From assembly GCA_029247685.1 (NCBI GenBank), contig JAQWKT010000064.1, positions 1-45,587 of the forward strand: a DNA stretch of 45,587 nt, read 5' to 3'. The notes beneath the pieces are model-generated. The model did not search any database and was not told the DNA's origin. It saw nothing but the letters and a program-made list of their open reading frames with translations. This stretch comes from Crocinitomicaceae bacterium (GTDB lineage Bacteria > Bacteroidota > Bacteroidia > Flavobacteriales_D > Crocinitomicaceae). Of the stretch, positions 26,045 to 34,427 are shown piece after piece. Every line of letters starts with the position of its first letter. Position 1 is the first letter of the stretch. The translations under genes were made by a program, and so were the position numbers.

Positions 26045-27111
26045 AACTAAACAAAATACTTCTATTTCAATTTATTCTCGCATCCACAATCCCAGTAATA
26101 TTTATGGGATGTTCTGAAAAAAAAGAAGCGAAAAATAAAAAAACAGAAAAAAAACTATTGCCTCTGGTTAAGATTCAAAAAGCAGAAAGAAAAGAATTTA
26201 AACACCAAATCACTTCTCAAGGGAGTATAAAATGTAATGAAGAAGCAATGTTAAATGCAGAAATAGGTGGCCTTGTATCACAAATTCACATACAAGAAGG
26301 CGATTATGTAAACAAAGGTCAAGTGTTAATTAGCATGGATACCGAACTAATGTCGCTTAATCTTAATGAATTAGATACCCAAATGAAGTATGCTAAGTTT
26401 TTGCTAAACAAACAAAGTGAACTTAATGAAAAAGGATTAGGAACGGAGATGGAATTAGAAGCAGCATTCAACCAAGTAGCTTCGCTTAGTGCCAAAAGAA
26501 GAATTATTAATGCCCAAATCAACAAATCGAAAATAGTTTCGCCATTTGCTGGGATTATTGATAAAATTTATACTGAAAAAGGCCAAATGGTAGGACCTCA
26601 AAGTCCAGCAATTCATTTGATGAACAATAAAAACATGGAACTTATTTCTAGTATTTCAGAAAAATATTTGAGCAAAGTCGGAAAAGGATCTACTATTGAG
26701 GTTTCGTTTCCAAATTATTCAGACACTATTTTAAACCTTAAAATAGATCAAATAAGCAAATCCATTGATGCCACAAACAGAACTTTTGAGATAAAATCGA
26801 CGCTTAAAGAAAACAAACTGTTTTTATCTAACATGCTCGCAGAAGTTAAAATAACAGATCTATTTGTTAAAGATGGATTAATCATTCCAAGTAAAGCAAT
26901 CATGAAATCTCCGGATAACGTTGACTTTATTTTTGTTGCTACAAAAACAGAAAAAGAAAACTACAAAGTTGTAGAAGTTGTTGTGGAAGTTATCGAAAAA
27001 TATAATCAAGAAGCACTAATTAAAGACAATAAAAAAATAAGCAATACCTCTTTAATTGTAGTCGAAGGAGGTAGAGGTATTGCATCAAAGGATCTTGTAC
27101 GAATAAATTAA
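26041..27111 (+). CDS. RND efflux periplasmic adaptor (membrane fusion protein)
   Basis: The 356 aa product has a lipoprotein signal (lipobox FMGC, Cys24), a first lipoyl half (GSIKCNEEAMLNAEIGGLVSQIHIQEGDYVNKGQVLISMD, about residues 61-100), a short helical hairpin (about 104-155), the second lipoyl half (KIVSPFAGIIDKIYTEKGQMV), and a beta-barrel part. This is the layout of HlyD/AcrA-type adaptors that join the RND pump to the TolC channel. It overlaps the TolC-like gene by 4 bases and is 5 bases from the pump gene. Confidence 0.93.
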   Translation: MKLNKILLFQFILASTIPVIFMGCSEKKEAKNKKTEKKLLPLVKIQKAERKEFKHQITSQGSIKCNEEAMLNAEIGGLVSQIHIQEGDYVNKGQVLISMDTELMSLNLNELDTQMKYAKFLLNKQSELNEKGLGTEMELEAAFNQVASLSAKRRIINAQINKSKIVSPFAGIIDKIYTEKGQMVGPQSPAIHLMNNKNMELISSISEKYLSKVGKGSTIEVSFPNYSDTILNLKIDQISKSIDATNRTFEIKSTLKENKLFLSNMLAEVKITDLFVKDGLIIPSKAIMKSPDNVDFIFVATKTEKENYKVVEVVVEVIEKYNQEALIKDNKKISNTSLIVVEGGRGIASKDLVRIN

Positions 27112-27116
27112 GAATA

Positions 27117-30100
27117 ATGAGTAAGTCTATCAAGGAATTTAAACTATCCACATTAGCAATTAAGAATACCAAAACAGTATTTCTTATCACTTTTATTATT
27201 CTTTTTGGAGGAATTATTGCCTACAATACCATGCCCAAGGAAAATTTTCCTGAACTTCAAATACCAGAAATCTATGTGGGGATTTCAAAACCTGGATCTT
27301 CTCCAAAATTTATGTCTGAAAAAATAACCAAAGAAGTTGAAAAAGAACTGGCAGGCATAAAATATGTGGATGAAATAAACTCAAATTCGGTTAATGGATA
27401 CACCACCATTCGCATCAAATTTGACTTTAAAATGAAGGTAGATGATGCGCTTCAAAAAGTGAAAGATGCGGTTGACAGAGCAAGAAGTAAAAAAGACTTT
27501 CCACAACTTCCTATAGAGCCTAATATTTTTGAATTAGACCCCTCTAAAATCCCAATTTTAAATGTCAATCTTCGTGGAAATAATGCCGCCGTTCTTAAAG
27601 AAGTGGCAGAAAGCCTTGAAGATAAAATTGAAGACCTTCCAGAAATTAGCGAGGTCGATATTCGAGGGATCCAAGAACAGCAAATGCGCATTGAGGTAGA
27701 TCCAGTTAAATCTCAAGCAGTTAATGTAACCATAGATAACATTGAAAATGCAGTAAAAAGTGAACACCAAACTATTTCTGGAGGAGAAATTTTAACCAAT
27801 GGAGTTAGAAAAACCATCCGTGTAGAGGGAGAATTTAAAGATGCAGAAGAATTAAAGAAAATAGTAGTCAAACAGGACAATTTTAAGCCCGTTCTTTTAG
27901 AAGATGTGGCGGAGGTGTTCTTTGGAAATGCCGACACTACTTCTTATGCTAGAGAATTTGGTATGCCTGTAGTAATGCTTGATATCAAAAAGCAAGGAGG
28001 AGAAAACCTTTTAGATGCATCTGACAAAATAAGCAAGCTCCTCGAAGAAGCTAAAAAAGAAGGGGTAATTCCATCTAGCATTAGTCTTAGTAAAACTGGA
28101 GAGCAATCCAAAAACACTCGAGAAATGGTAGAAAATTTAGAAAACTCTATCATATTTGGAATTATTTTAGTGGTTGGCGTTTTATTGTTTTTCCTTGGAC
28201 TTCGAAATGCTCTATTTGTTGGAATTGCTATTCCACTATCTATGTTAATGTCTTTTTTAATCTTAAATTCTCTAGGAATCACCATGAATGTAATGGTCTT
28301 ATTTTCACTGGTTCTGGCTTTAGGAATGCTAGTCGATAATGGAATTGTAATTATTGAAAACATCTATCGACATATGGATGAAGGGAATACTCCTGTTAAA
28401 GCAGGTATAAACGGAGTAGGAGAAGTCGCTTGGCCAATAATTTCTTCCACAGCTACTACCGTTGCTGCATTTATACCACTTGCCTTATGGCCCGGAATAA
28501 TGGGGGAATTCATGAAATACCTTCCAATTACCCTAATTATTGTACTAAGTTCTTCTTTGTTTGTAGCCCTTGTAATCAACCCTGTTTTAGCGGTTAGCTA
28601 CATGAAAGTTGGGGAAAATATTCCTAGAAAAAAGCGAATAATTATTTCATCCCTTGGAATGCTAATTATTGGTGGAATTATTATTGCAATGGGTTCTATT
28701 AGCCTTGGTAATTTGTTCTTGCTTTTTGGCGTTATTGGCTTTGTAAATCTATTTCTTTTACATCCAGGAACAATTGCCTTTCAAAAAGGTTTTTTACCAA
28801 AACTTGAATCTGGGTATGAAAAATTCTTACGCTATGCATTAAAAGGAGCTCGACCTATTTTTTTCTTATTAGGTACTATAGGCCTACTTGTTTTTTCATT
28901 TGTTTTAATGGGAATTTTTCCTCCTAAAGTGGAATTCTTTCCTGCAAACGAACCAAATTATGTGAACATTTTCATCTCCCATCCAATTGGAACAGATATT
29001 TCAAAAACAAACGAAACAACATTAAAAATTGAAAAGGATTTAAATGTAATTCTAAAAGAATACTTAGCGAAAGGAGATCAAAATAATTTAAGCTCCGAAA
29101 AAAATATTATTACATCCATTATTTCACAAGTTGGGGAAGGAACAAGTGATCCGGCTCAAGGTGTTTCGCTTGGAAATACGCCACATAAAGCTAGAATTAC
29201 AGTAAATTTCACTGAGTTTAAACATCGAAATGGGATTAAAACTTCGGACATTCTTAAAAAGATCCAAAATGGATTACGTGGAAAATACGATGCTTCTATT
29301 GAAGTTTCTGCGGTTAAAAATGAACAAGGCCCTCCTCAGGGTACCCCTATAAATATTCAATTAAGTGGAAAAGGGGATTACAAAAATCTGATAGCGGAAG
29401 CACAAAACATCAAAAGATACCTTAACAATAAAAATGTAGATGGGGTCGAAAAGCTAAAACTAAACGTGGAAACTAGCAGGCCTGAAATACCAATTCGAGT
29501 CGATAGAGATCAAGTAAGAAAACTAAACTCATCGACTTACCAAGTGGCTATGGCACTTAGAAAATCCCTTTTGGGACAAGAAATAACTACTTATACAAAG
29601 GGAGATGAATCTTATGACATTGTTGTGCGGTTTAACAAAAAAAACAGAGAAAACCTAGATGCCTTGCTGGATCAAAGAATGATCTTTAGAAACAACAAAG
29701 GAAAATTAATGAACATCCCGGTTCGTTCAGTTATTGAAAACCCTGAAGAGATTTCCTCTTATACCGCTGTAATCAGAAAAGATCAAATCCCTGTAGTCTC
29801 CATTACATCTGGACTAACAGAAGGGTTCAACGCAAATGAAGTCGTTGCCAAACTTAAAACGCATTTAACTAAATATGAAAAAGATGTTGGATTGGCAAAA
29901 GGAATATCTTATCGTTTTGCAGGACAACAAGAAGAACAGCAAAAGGAAATGGCTTTTCTTTCTAAGGCATTAATGATTGCCGTTTTTTTAGTTTTATTAA
30001 TTATCGTATCGCAATTTAATTCTTTTTCCGCACCAGGAGTTATCATGCTTTCTGTCCTTTTATCACTTATTGGCGTTCTCTTAGGCTTGGTTATTTCCCA

Positions 30101-30584
30101 ACAAAACTTTGTGATTATCATGACCATGATAGGGATCATCTCTTTAGCAGGCGTTGTGGTAAACAATGCAATTGTTTTAATTGATTACACGAACCAACTT
30201 CGTAAAAGAAGGCGAGAAGAATTAAATCTTGGAGAAAATGATATTCTCCCTGCTAAAGACTTAATTGAAACAGCTGTAGAAGGAGGAAAAACAAGATTAA
30301 GGCCAGTATTACTTACGGCAATCACTACGATTCTTGGATTAATTCCATTAGCAATTGGATTTAACATTAACTTTTTCAGCTTTTTTAAAAGCTATGATGC
30401 GCAGATTTTTATTGGTGGAGACAACAACATGTTTTTTGGACCAATGTCTTGGACAATCATTTATGGCTTAACATTTGCAACCTTTTTAACCTTGGTTATT
30501 ATTCCATCTTTATACTTGCTTACTTTTAAATTTAAAGTATGGTTATATGGAAAACTTAATTTAAAAATTAAGAGTAATGTTTAA
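27117..30584 (+). CDS. RND efflux pump, inner-membrane permease
   Basis: The 1155 aa protein has the standard RND plan: TM1 (FLITFIILFGGIIAYNTMP), a first porter domain, TM2-TM6 around residues 335-500, an extra hydrophobic stretch between the halves (about 500-560), a second porter domain, and TM8-TM12. The proton-relay helix reads GMLVDNGIVIIENIYRH (about residue 403): the first Asp is kept and the second, present in AcrB, is Asn. GVVVNNAIVLIDYTNQ is the matching motif in the second half. The length is somewhat above the usual 1020-1060. Substrate unknown; the divergent metal-receptor genes make a metal or a metal-linked compound possible, but the drug-type group is equally likely. Confidence 0.93.
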   Translation: MSKSIKEFKLSTLAIKNTKTVFLITFIILFGGIIAYNTMPKENFPELQIPEIYVGISKPGSSPKFMSEKITKEVEKELAGIKYVDEINSNSVNGYTTIRIKFDFKMKVDDALQKVKDAVDRARSKKDFPQLPIEPNIFELDPSKIPILNVNLRGNNAAVLKEVAESLEDKIEDLPEISEVDIRGIQEQQMRIEVDPVKSQAVNVTIDNIENAVKSEHQTISGGEILTNGVRKTIRVEGEFKDAEELKKIVVKQDNFKPVLLEDVAEVFFGNADTTSYAREFGMPVVMLDIKKQGGENLLDASDKISKLLEEAKKEGVIPSSISLSKTGEQSKNTREMVENLENSIIFGIILVVGVLLFFLGLRNALFVGIAIPLSMLMSFLILNSLGITMNVMVLFSLVLALGMLVDNGIVIIENIYRHMDEGNTPVKAGINGVGEVAWPIISSTATTVAAFIPLALWPGIMGEFMKYLPITLIIVLSSSLFVALVINPVLAVSYMKVGENIPRKKRIIISSLGMLIIGGIIIAMGSISLGNLFLLFGVIGFVNLFLLHPGTIAFQKGFLPKLESGYEKFLRYALKGARPIFFLLGTIGLLVFSFVLMGIFPPKVEFFPANEPNYVNIFISHPIGTDISKTNETTLKIEKDLNVILKEYLAKGDQNNLSSEKNIITSIISQVGEGTSDPAQGVSLGNTPHKARITVNFTEFKHRNGIKTSDILKKIQNGLRGKYDASIEVSAVKNEQGPPQGTPINIQLSGKGDYKNLIAEAQNIKRYLNNKNVDGVEKLKLNVETSRPEIPIRVDRDQVRKLNSSTYQVAMALRKSLLGQEITTYTKGDESYDIVVRFNKKNRENLDALLDQRMIFRNNKGKLMNIPVRSVIENPEEISSYTAVIRKDQIPVVSITSGLTEGFNANEVVAKLKTHLTKYEKDVGLAKGISYRFAGQQEEQQKEMAFLSKALMIAVFLVLLIIVSQFNSFSAPGVIMLSVLLSLIGVLLGLVISQQNFVIIMTMIGIISLAGVVVNNAIVLIDYTNQLRKRRREELNLGENDILPAKDLIETAVEGGKTRLRPVLLTAITTILGLIPLAIGFNINFFSFFKSYDAQIFIGGDNNMFFGPMSWTIIYGLTFATFLTLVIIPSLYLLTFKFKVWLYGKLNLKIKSNV

Positions 30585-30597
30585 GCTAATTAAACGA

Positions 30598-31785
30598 TTA
30601 AATAACGGCTAATTCTTTTCCGACTTTTATAAATGCATTTATGGCTTTATCAAGGTCTTCTTTAGAATGTGCTGCTGATATTTGTGTTCTAATTCGGGCT
30701 TGATCTTTTGGAACAACGGGATAGAAAAAACCTATTGCATAAATCCCTTCTTTTAATAAAAGATCTGCAAATTTTTGAGACAAAGCTGCATCGTATAACA
30801 TAATTGGAACGATAGGAGAATCCCCAGGTTTAATATCAAACCCGGCGGCAATCACTTTTTCTTTAAAATAATTGGTGTTATCTTCTAGTTTATCCCTTAA
30901 TTCTGTCGTAGAACTTAAAAGATCAAATACTTTAATTGCTGCACCAACAATAGATGGCGCCAATGAATTTGAAAACAAATAAGGGCGAGAACGTTGTCTT
31001 AGCATTTCAATGATTTCTTTTTTTCCAGTAGTGTATCCACCCATTGCGCCTCCTAATGCTTTTCCAAGGGTTCCAGTAATGATATCTACTCTGTCCAATA
31101 CTCCACAATATTCTGGAACTCCTCTTCCTGTTTTGCCAATAAATCCTGCAGAATGACATTCGTCTGTCATTACTAGCGCATCGTATTTATCAGCCAAGTC
31201 ACAAATCTCATCCATTTTTGCAATATCTCCATCCATAGAAAACACTCCGTCAGTAACAATAATTCGGTAACGTTGTGCTTGTGCTTGTATTAATTGCTGC
31301 TCCAAATCTTTCATGTCTGAATGCGCATATCGATATCGTTGTGCTTTACACAAGCGAACTCCATCAATAATAGAAGCATGATTAAGGGCATCCGATATAA
31401 TTGCATCTTCTTTGGTAAATAATGGTTCAAAAACACCTCCATTTGCATCAAAACATGCCGCATAGAGAATAGTGTCTTCGGTTCCATAAAATTTGGAAAT
31501 CTTTTCTTCAAGCGTTTTATGGATATCTTGTGTTCCACAAATAAACCTTACCGAGGACATCCCAAATCCATGTGTGTCAAGTGTATCTTTAGCGGCCTGA
31601 ATTATTTCAGGATTAGAAGAAAGTCCCAAATAATTGTTCGCACACATGATTACCACATTATCTCCACTATCTACATCCACACTTGCTCCTTGAGGAGAAA
31701 CGATTATTCTTTCTTTTTTAAACAACCCAGCACTATCAATCGATGCTAACTCGTTTCCTAAATCCTCTTTAATTTTACCGTACAT
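30598..31785 (-). CDS. kbl: Glycine C-acetyltransferase (2-amino-3-ketobutyrate CoA ligase)
   Basis: The 395 aa protein is a PLP enzyme of the alpha-oxoamine synthase family. [15 protein letters not shown] (about residues 48-62), the [13 protein letters not shown] and [18 protein letters not shown] (Asp/His cofactor contacts) and the Schiff-base lysine in [16 protein letters not shown] (about residue 243) are clear. Within this family the start [28 protein letters not shown] fits Kbl, which cleaves 2-amino-3-ketobutyrate with CoA to glycine and acetyl-CoA in threonine breakdown. No threonine dehydrogenase gene is next to it. It converges with the RND gene, 13 bases apart. Confidence 0.93.
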   Translation of the reverse strand: MYGKIKEDLGNELASIDSAGLFKKERIIVSPQGASVDVDSGDNVVIMCANNYLGLSSNPEIIQAAKDTLDTHGFGMSSVRFICGTQDIHKTLEEKISKFYGTEDTILYAACFDANGGVFEPLFTKEDAIISDALNHASIIDGVRLCKAQRYRYAHSDMKDLEQQLIQAQAQRYRIIVTDGVFSMDGDIAKMDEICDLADKYDALVMTDECHSAGFIGKTGRGVPEYCGVLDRVDIITGTLGKALGGAMGGYTTGKKEIIEMLRQRSRPYLFSNSLAPSIVGAAIKVFDLLSSTTELRDKLEDNTNYFKEKVIAAGFDIKPGDSPIVPIMLYDAALSQKFADLLLKEGIYAIGFFYPVVPKDQARIRTQISAAHSKEDLDKAINAFIKVGKELAVI

Positions 31786-31843
31786 ATCCCTATTTTTTAC
31801 AAAACTAAAAAACTCTACTAATTATTGGATTACAATCATTTAA

Positions 31844-33769
31844 TTAATCCGAAGATGGTTCCATCCAATCTCCATTATCTTTGATCAAATCTATCAATGC
31901 ATTTACGGCATCAACCTCCATTACATTTTTTTTGACTACTGTTTTTTCTTTATATAAATTGATTCTTCCCGGTCCAGTTCCAACATATCCATAATCCGCA
32001 TCCGCCATTTCTCCTGGACCGTTAACAATACATCCCATTATCCCAATCTTTAGACCTTTTAGGTGGGCTGTTTTGTTTCTAATTTTGGAAGTGGTTTCTT
32101 GTAAATCAAATAAGGTTCTTCCACAAGATGGACAAGAAATGTATTCTGTTTTTGAAATTCTTGTTCTTGTTGCTTGTAAAATACCAAAAGAGGTAGAATT
32201 GATTTCTCTGACTGGATGATCGCCTTTAATCCATACCCCATCCCCAAAGCCATCAATTAATAAAGATCCTGCATCGCTAGAAACCGATAATTTAAAGTAT
32301 TCAAGATCCGTGCTTGATTCATTTATTTGAAGGACAACGGGTAAATCCATCTTTTGCGTTAAAAGAGAAACAAAAAAACTTCTAAAGTCTTGAGTCACGT
32401 TCTTTTTAGAAGTTCTTAAAACAAGAACAAGGTTGGCAAAATCAGACATATTTTCTGGCAAATCATTGCTAGCATCAACATGCAAAAATGCTTTTTGATT
32501 CTTATCAATAGCTGTTAAATCATTGGAAGAAATAAGCGGATAAAAGCCTGGTTTATTTTGATGTTTATTTTGCCATGTATCAAAATTGAAAATAGCACCT
32601 AATGTTCCTGGTATTTCAAAATCCAAGGGATTATTTCCTAAAAAAACATAATCTGCAGCAAGATCGCTAATGTTCCATTTATCTAATTCTATGGAATATG
32701 AATAGCCAAAACCAAAAAAATTGGCGGGCGAAATTTGTTTTTTTTTGGACAAATCGGCAATCACCACAGGGGGATTTGCCGAGCCTATATTTTCAACTCT
32801 TTTAGAAACCCTCCGTTGATATTCAAATGGGTTATAAGGAAGTGACGTAGTGGAGCAATTAGACTCCAGGAATTTTGTCTCGTATTTTTTTGCCAGCTTT
32901 TTAGCTACAGGGATTTCATACTCGGGCTCTTCGGTTAAAGATACCCGAATGGTGTCCCCTATCCCATCTGCCAATAATGCTCCAATTCCAACTGCAGATT
33001 TTATCCTACCATCTTCTCCATCTCCTGCTTCAGTGACACCAAGATGTAATGGGTAAATGCTTTTATGTTCAATCATGGTAGCACATAGCAATCGATATGC
33101 TTGAACCATTACTAAAGCATTGCTTGCTTTCATGGAAATAACTAAATCGAAAAAATTGTTTTTTTCGCAAATTCGAATAAACTCCATTGCAGATTCCACC
33201 ATCCCTTCAGGAGTATCCCCATATCTACTTAGTATTCTATCCGAAAGAGAACCATGGTTGGTCCCAATTCGCATTGCTCTTTTTTGTTGTTTACAAATAA
33301 GAACCAAAGGGGTAAACTTTGCCTCTATTCTTTTTAATTCTTCTTGGTAACTTTCGTCTGTATATTCTATTTCTTTAAATCTTTTTTTGTCGGCATAGTT
33401 TCCTGGATTAACCCGTATTTTCTCGACATATTTTGCGGCAATTTCGGCTGCATTAGGCGTAAAATGGATATCTGCTACCAAAGGGCTTTTATAGCCTTTA
33501 TCACGCAAATCTTTATGAATATGAAAGAGGTTTTCTGCTTCTTTCTTGCTAGGCGCTGTTAAACGAATTAGTTCTGAACCAGACTCCTCCATTCTTATGC
33601 TTTGTTCCACACTCGACAAGGTATCCATGGTGTTTGAGGTAGTCATGGATTGAACTCGAATTGGGTTATTGCCTCCAATGCCTATGCTTCCAACCAAAAC
33701 CTCTCGAGTCAAAAGACGCTTATGAAGCAATGGATCATAACAATATGAAATATTCTTCTTTTTATTCAT
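31844..33769 (-). CDS. ispG: 4-hydroxy-3-methylbut-2-enyl diphosphate synthase, long form
   Basis: IspG (GcpE) carries out the reductive ring opening of the MEP isoprenoid pathway with a [4Fe-4S] cluster. The N-terminal TIM barrel begins at VGSIGIGGNNPIRVQSMTTSNTMDT and includes LVADIHFTP, RVNPGNYADK and GTNHGSLSDR. The C-terminal cluster domain has SCPSCGRTLFDLQ (about residue 545) and GIMGCIVNGPGEMADADYGYVG (about 577). At 641 aa it is the long form with an extra domain between barrel and cluster domain (about residues 270-500), known from Bacteroidota, chlamydiae and plants. The start is the ATG at 33769. Confidence 0.96.
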   Translation of the reverse strand: MNKKKNISYCYDPLLHKRLLTREVLVGSIGIGGNNPIRVQSMTTSNTMDTLSSVEQSIRMEESGSELIRLTAPSKKEAENLFHIHKDLRDKGYKSPLVADIHFTPNAAEIAAKYVEKIRVNPGNYADKKRFKEIEYTDESYQEELKRIEAKFTPLVLICKQQKRAMRIGTNHGSLSDRILSRYGDTPEGMVESAMEFIRICEKNNFFDLVISMKASNALVMVQAYRLLCATMIEHKSIYPLHLGVTEAGDGEDGRIKSAVGIGALLADGIGDTIRVSLTEEPEYEIPVAKKLAKKYETKFLESNCSTTSLPYNPFEYQRRVSKRVENIGSANPPVVIADLSKKKQISPANFFGFGYSYSIELDKWNISDLAADYVFLGNNPLDFEIPGTLGAIFNFDTWQNKHQNKPGFYPLISSNDLTAIDKNQKAFLHVDASNDLPENMSDFANLVLVLRTSKKNVTQDFRSFFVSLLTQKMDLPVVLQINESSTDLEYFKLSVSSDAGSLLIDGFGDGVWIKGDHPVREINSTSFGILQATRTRISKTEYISCPSCGRTLFDLQETTSKIRNKTAHLKGLKIGIMGCIVNGPGEMADADYGYVGTGPGRINLYKEKTVVKKNVMEVDAVNALIDLIKDNGDWMEPSSD

Positions 33770-33786
33770 TAATTAAAGAAATCTAG

Positions 33787-33794
33787 CAAATTTA
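33787..33794 (-). promoter_or_regulatory. Candidate -7 promoter box for ispG
   Basis: TAAATTTG on the minus strand fits TAnnTTTG and ends 17 bases before the ispG ATG. A -33 TTG is not evident. Confidence 0.4.
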
Positions 33795-33847
33795 TGAATT
33801 ATAAATTTCTGATTGATAAATAAAGATTATAAAATATCAACATAAAT

Positions 33848-33863
33848 TACCACAAAAGTGGTA
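33848..33863. promoter_or_regulatory. Short palindrome in the ispG/unknown-gene divergent gap
   Basis: TACCAC-AAAA-GTGGTA is a perfect 6-bp inverted repeat with a 4-base centre. It sits between the ispG start (33769) and the unknown gene (33928), 54 bases upstream of the ispG -7 box. It could be an operator or a small hairpin; nothing identifies its binding protein. Confidence 0.35.
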
Positions 33864-33927
33864 TTGCACAAAAAAAAATGCCGCACTTAATTTGCAAAAC
33901 AAAAATAATTCAGAATTTAATATTAAA

Positions 33928-34266
33928 ATGAGTGATTGCAATAAGTATATAAAAACACTTCACAAAAGTAAAGTTGGTTATGTCGCAAGACATGTTTGCG
34001 AAAATAAAATCATTTTATCTTTTGGAAATATTTTTTGTACTATTTCGGAAAAAGGATTTATAAATCTTTGTGCTGCTTTAAATGAAATTTCAAATGACAT
34101 TGAAAACCGAATTAACGACATGATTGATGGGGAAAAAGTTATTCTAAGCACCCCTGTTAAATACATTAATTTAACCTTTAGTCAAGATGAATTTTATGCG
34201 GTTCAGGATTTACTTGAGCAAGCAAAACTTTCTTTAGAAATCGAAAAACACTTTTCATTATCGTAA
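33928..34266 (+). CDS. Small conserved-looking protein of unknown function
   Basis: I use the ATG at 33928 (112 aa); the frame continues to a TTG 36 bases earlier. The product is soluble, without signal or membrane segment. It has a cysteine/histidine-bearing start (MSDCNKYIKTLHKSKVGYVARHVCENKIILSFGNIFCTISEKGF), where HVCENKIILSFGN could be a small metal-knuckle-like or strand region, and a helical C-terminus (DEFYAVQDLLEQAKLSLEIEKH). The layout resembles small Bacteroidota proteins of the DUF6686 kind, but this is a weak visual match. The riboswitch promoter begins 15 bases after its stop. Confidence 0.65.
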   Translation: MSDCNKYIKTLHKSKVGYVARHVCENKIILSFGNIFCTISEKGFINLCAALNEISNDIENRINDMIDGEKVILSTPVKYINLTFSQDEFYAVQDLLEQAKLSLEIEKHFSLS

Positions 34267-34280
34267 TCTAAAAATTTTAT

Positions 34281-34288
34281 TATTTTTG
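34281..34288 (+). promoter_or_regulatory. -7 promoter box of the riboswitch-TonB receptor unit
   Basis: TATTTTTG fits TAnnTTTG and lies 4 bases before the proposed 5' edge of the TPP aptamer (34293), the distance expected for a transcript starting at the first aptamer stem. No -33 TTG is clear. Confidence 0.55.
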
Positions 34289-34292
34289 TCGA

Positions 34293-34368
34293 GTCTCAAA
34301 AGGGGTGCCGTAAGGCTGAGATTACACCCATTGAACCTGTAGGATAATGCCTGCGCAGGGAAGATGAC
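34293..34368 (+). ncRNA. TPP (THI-box) riboswitch
   Basis: All conserved THI elements appear in order: GGGGTGCC (34302-34309), GGCTGAGA (34314-34321), ACCC (34326-34329), GAACCTG (34333-34339), GGATAATGCC (34342-34351) and GCGCAGGGAA (34353-34362). The variable P3 arm is reduced to a 3-bp stem closed by GTAA, a GNRA tetraloop. P1 is formed by GTCTC at 34293-34297 with GATGAC at 34363-34368, with one bulge. The riboswitch binds thiamine pyrophosphate and should repress the TonB receptor that follows 59 bases downstream. Confidence 0.97.
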
Positions 34369-34371
34369 AAA

Positions 34372-34403
34372 GCTAATTTTAAATCGTCAAGAATTAGCCC
34401 CTT
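34372..34403 (+). promoter_or_regulatory. Possible expression platform of the TPP riboswitch
   Basis: GCTAATT (34372-34378) can pair with AATTAGC (34392-34398) in a 7-bp hairpin. The adjoining CCCCTT (34398-34403) can instead pair with AAGGGG inside the aptamer (34300-34305); the two structures share base 34398. This could be the switch between bound and free states. The run after the hairpin is only moderately T-rich, so termination and translational control both remain open. Confidence 0.4.
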
Positions 34404-34427
34404 GTTCTTGTTTAATTTTTATTAAAA

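Noticed and set aside
27944-28363. 139-codon open frame antisense to the RND pump
   Set aside because: Translation is compositionally the mirror of membrane helices (Ile/Ser/Thr-rich) with no recognisable domain.
30585-30612. Repeated GCTAATT and partial TTAA symmetry between the RND gene and kbl
   Set aside because: Short A/T-rich repeats in a 13-base convergent gap that runs into kbl; no stable hairpin or T tract.
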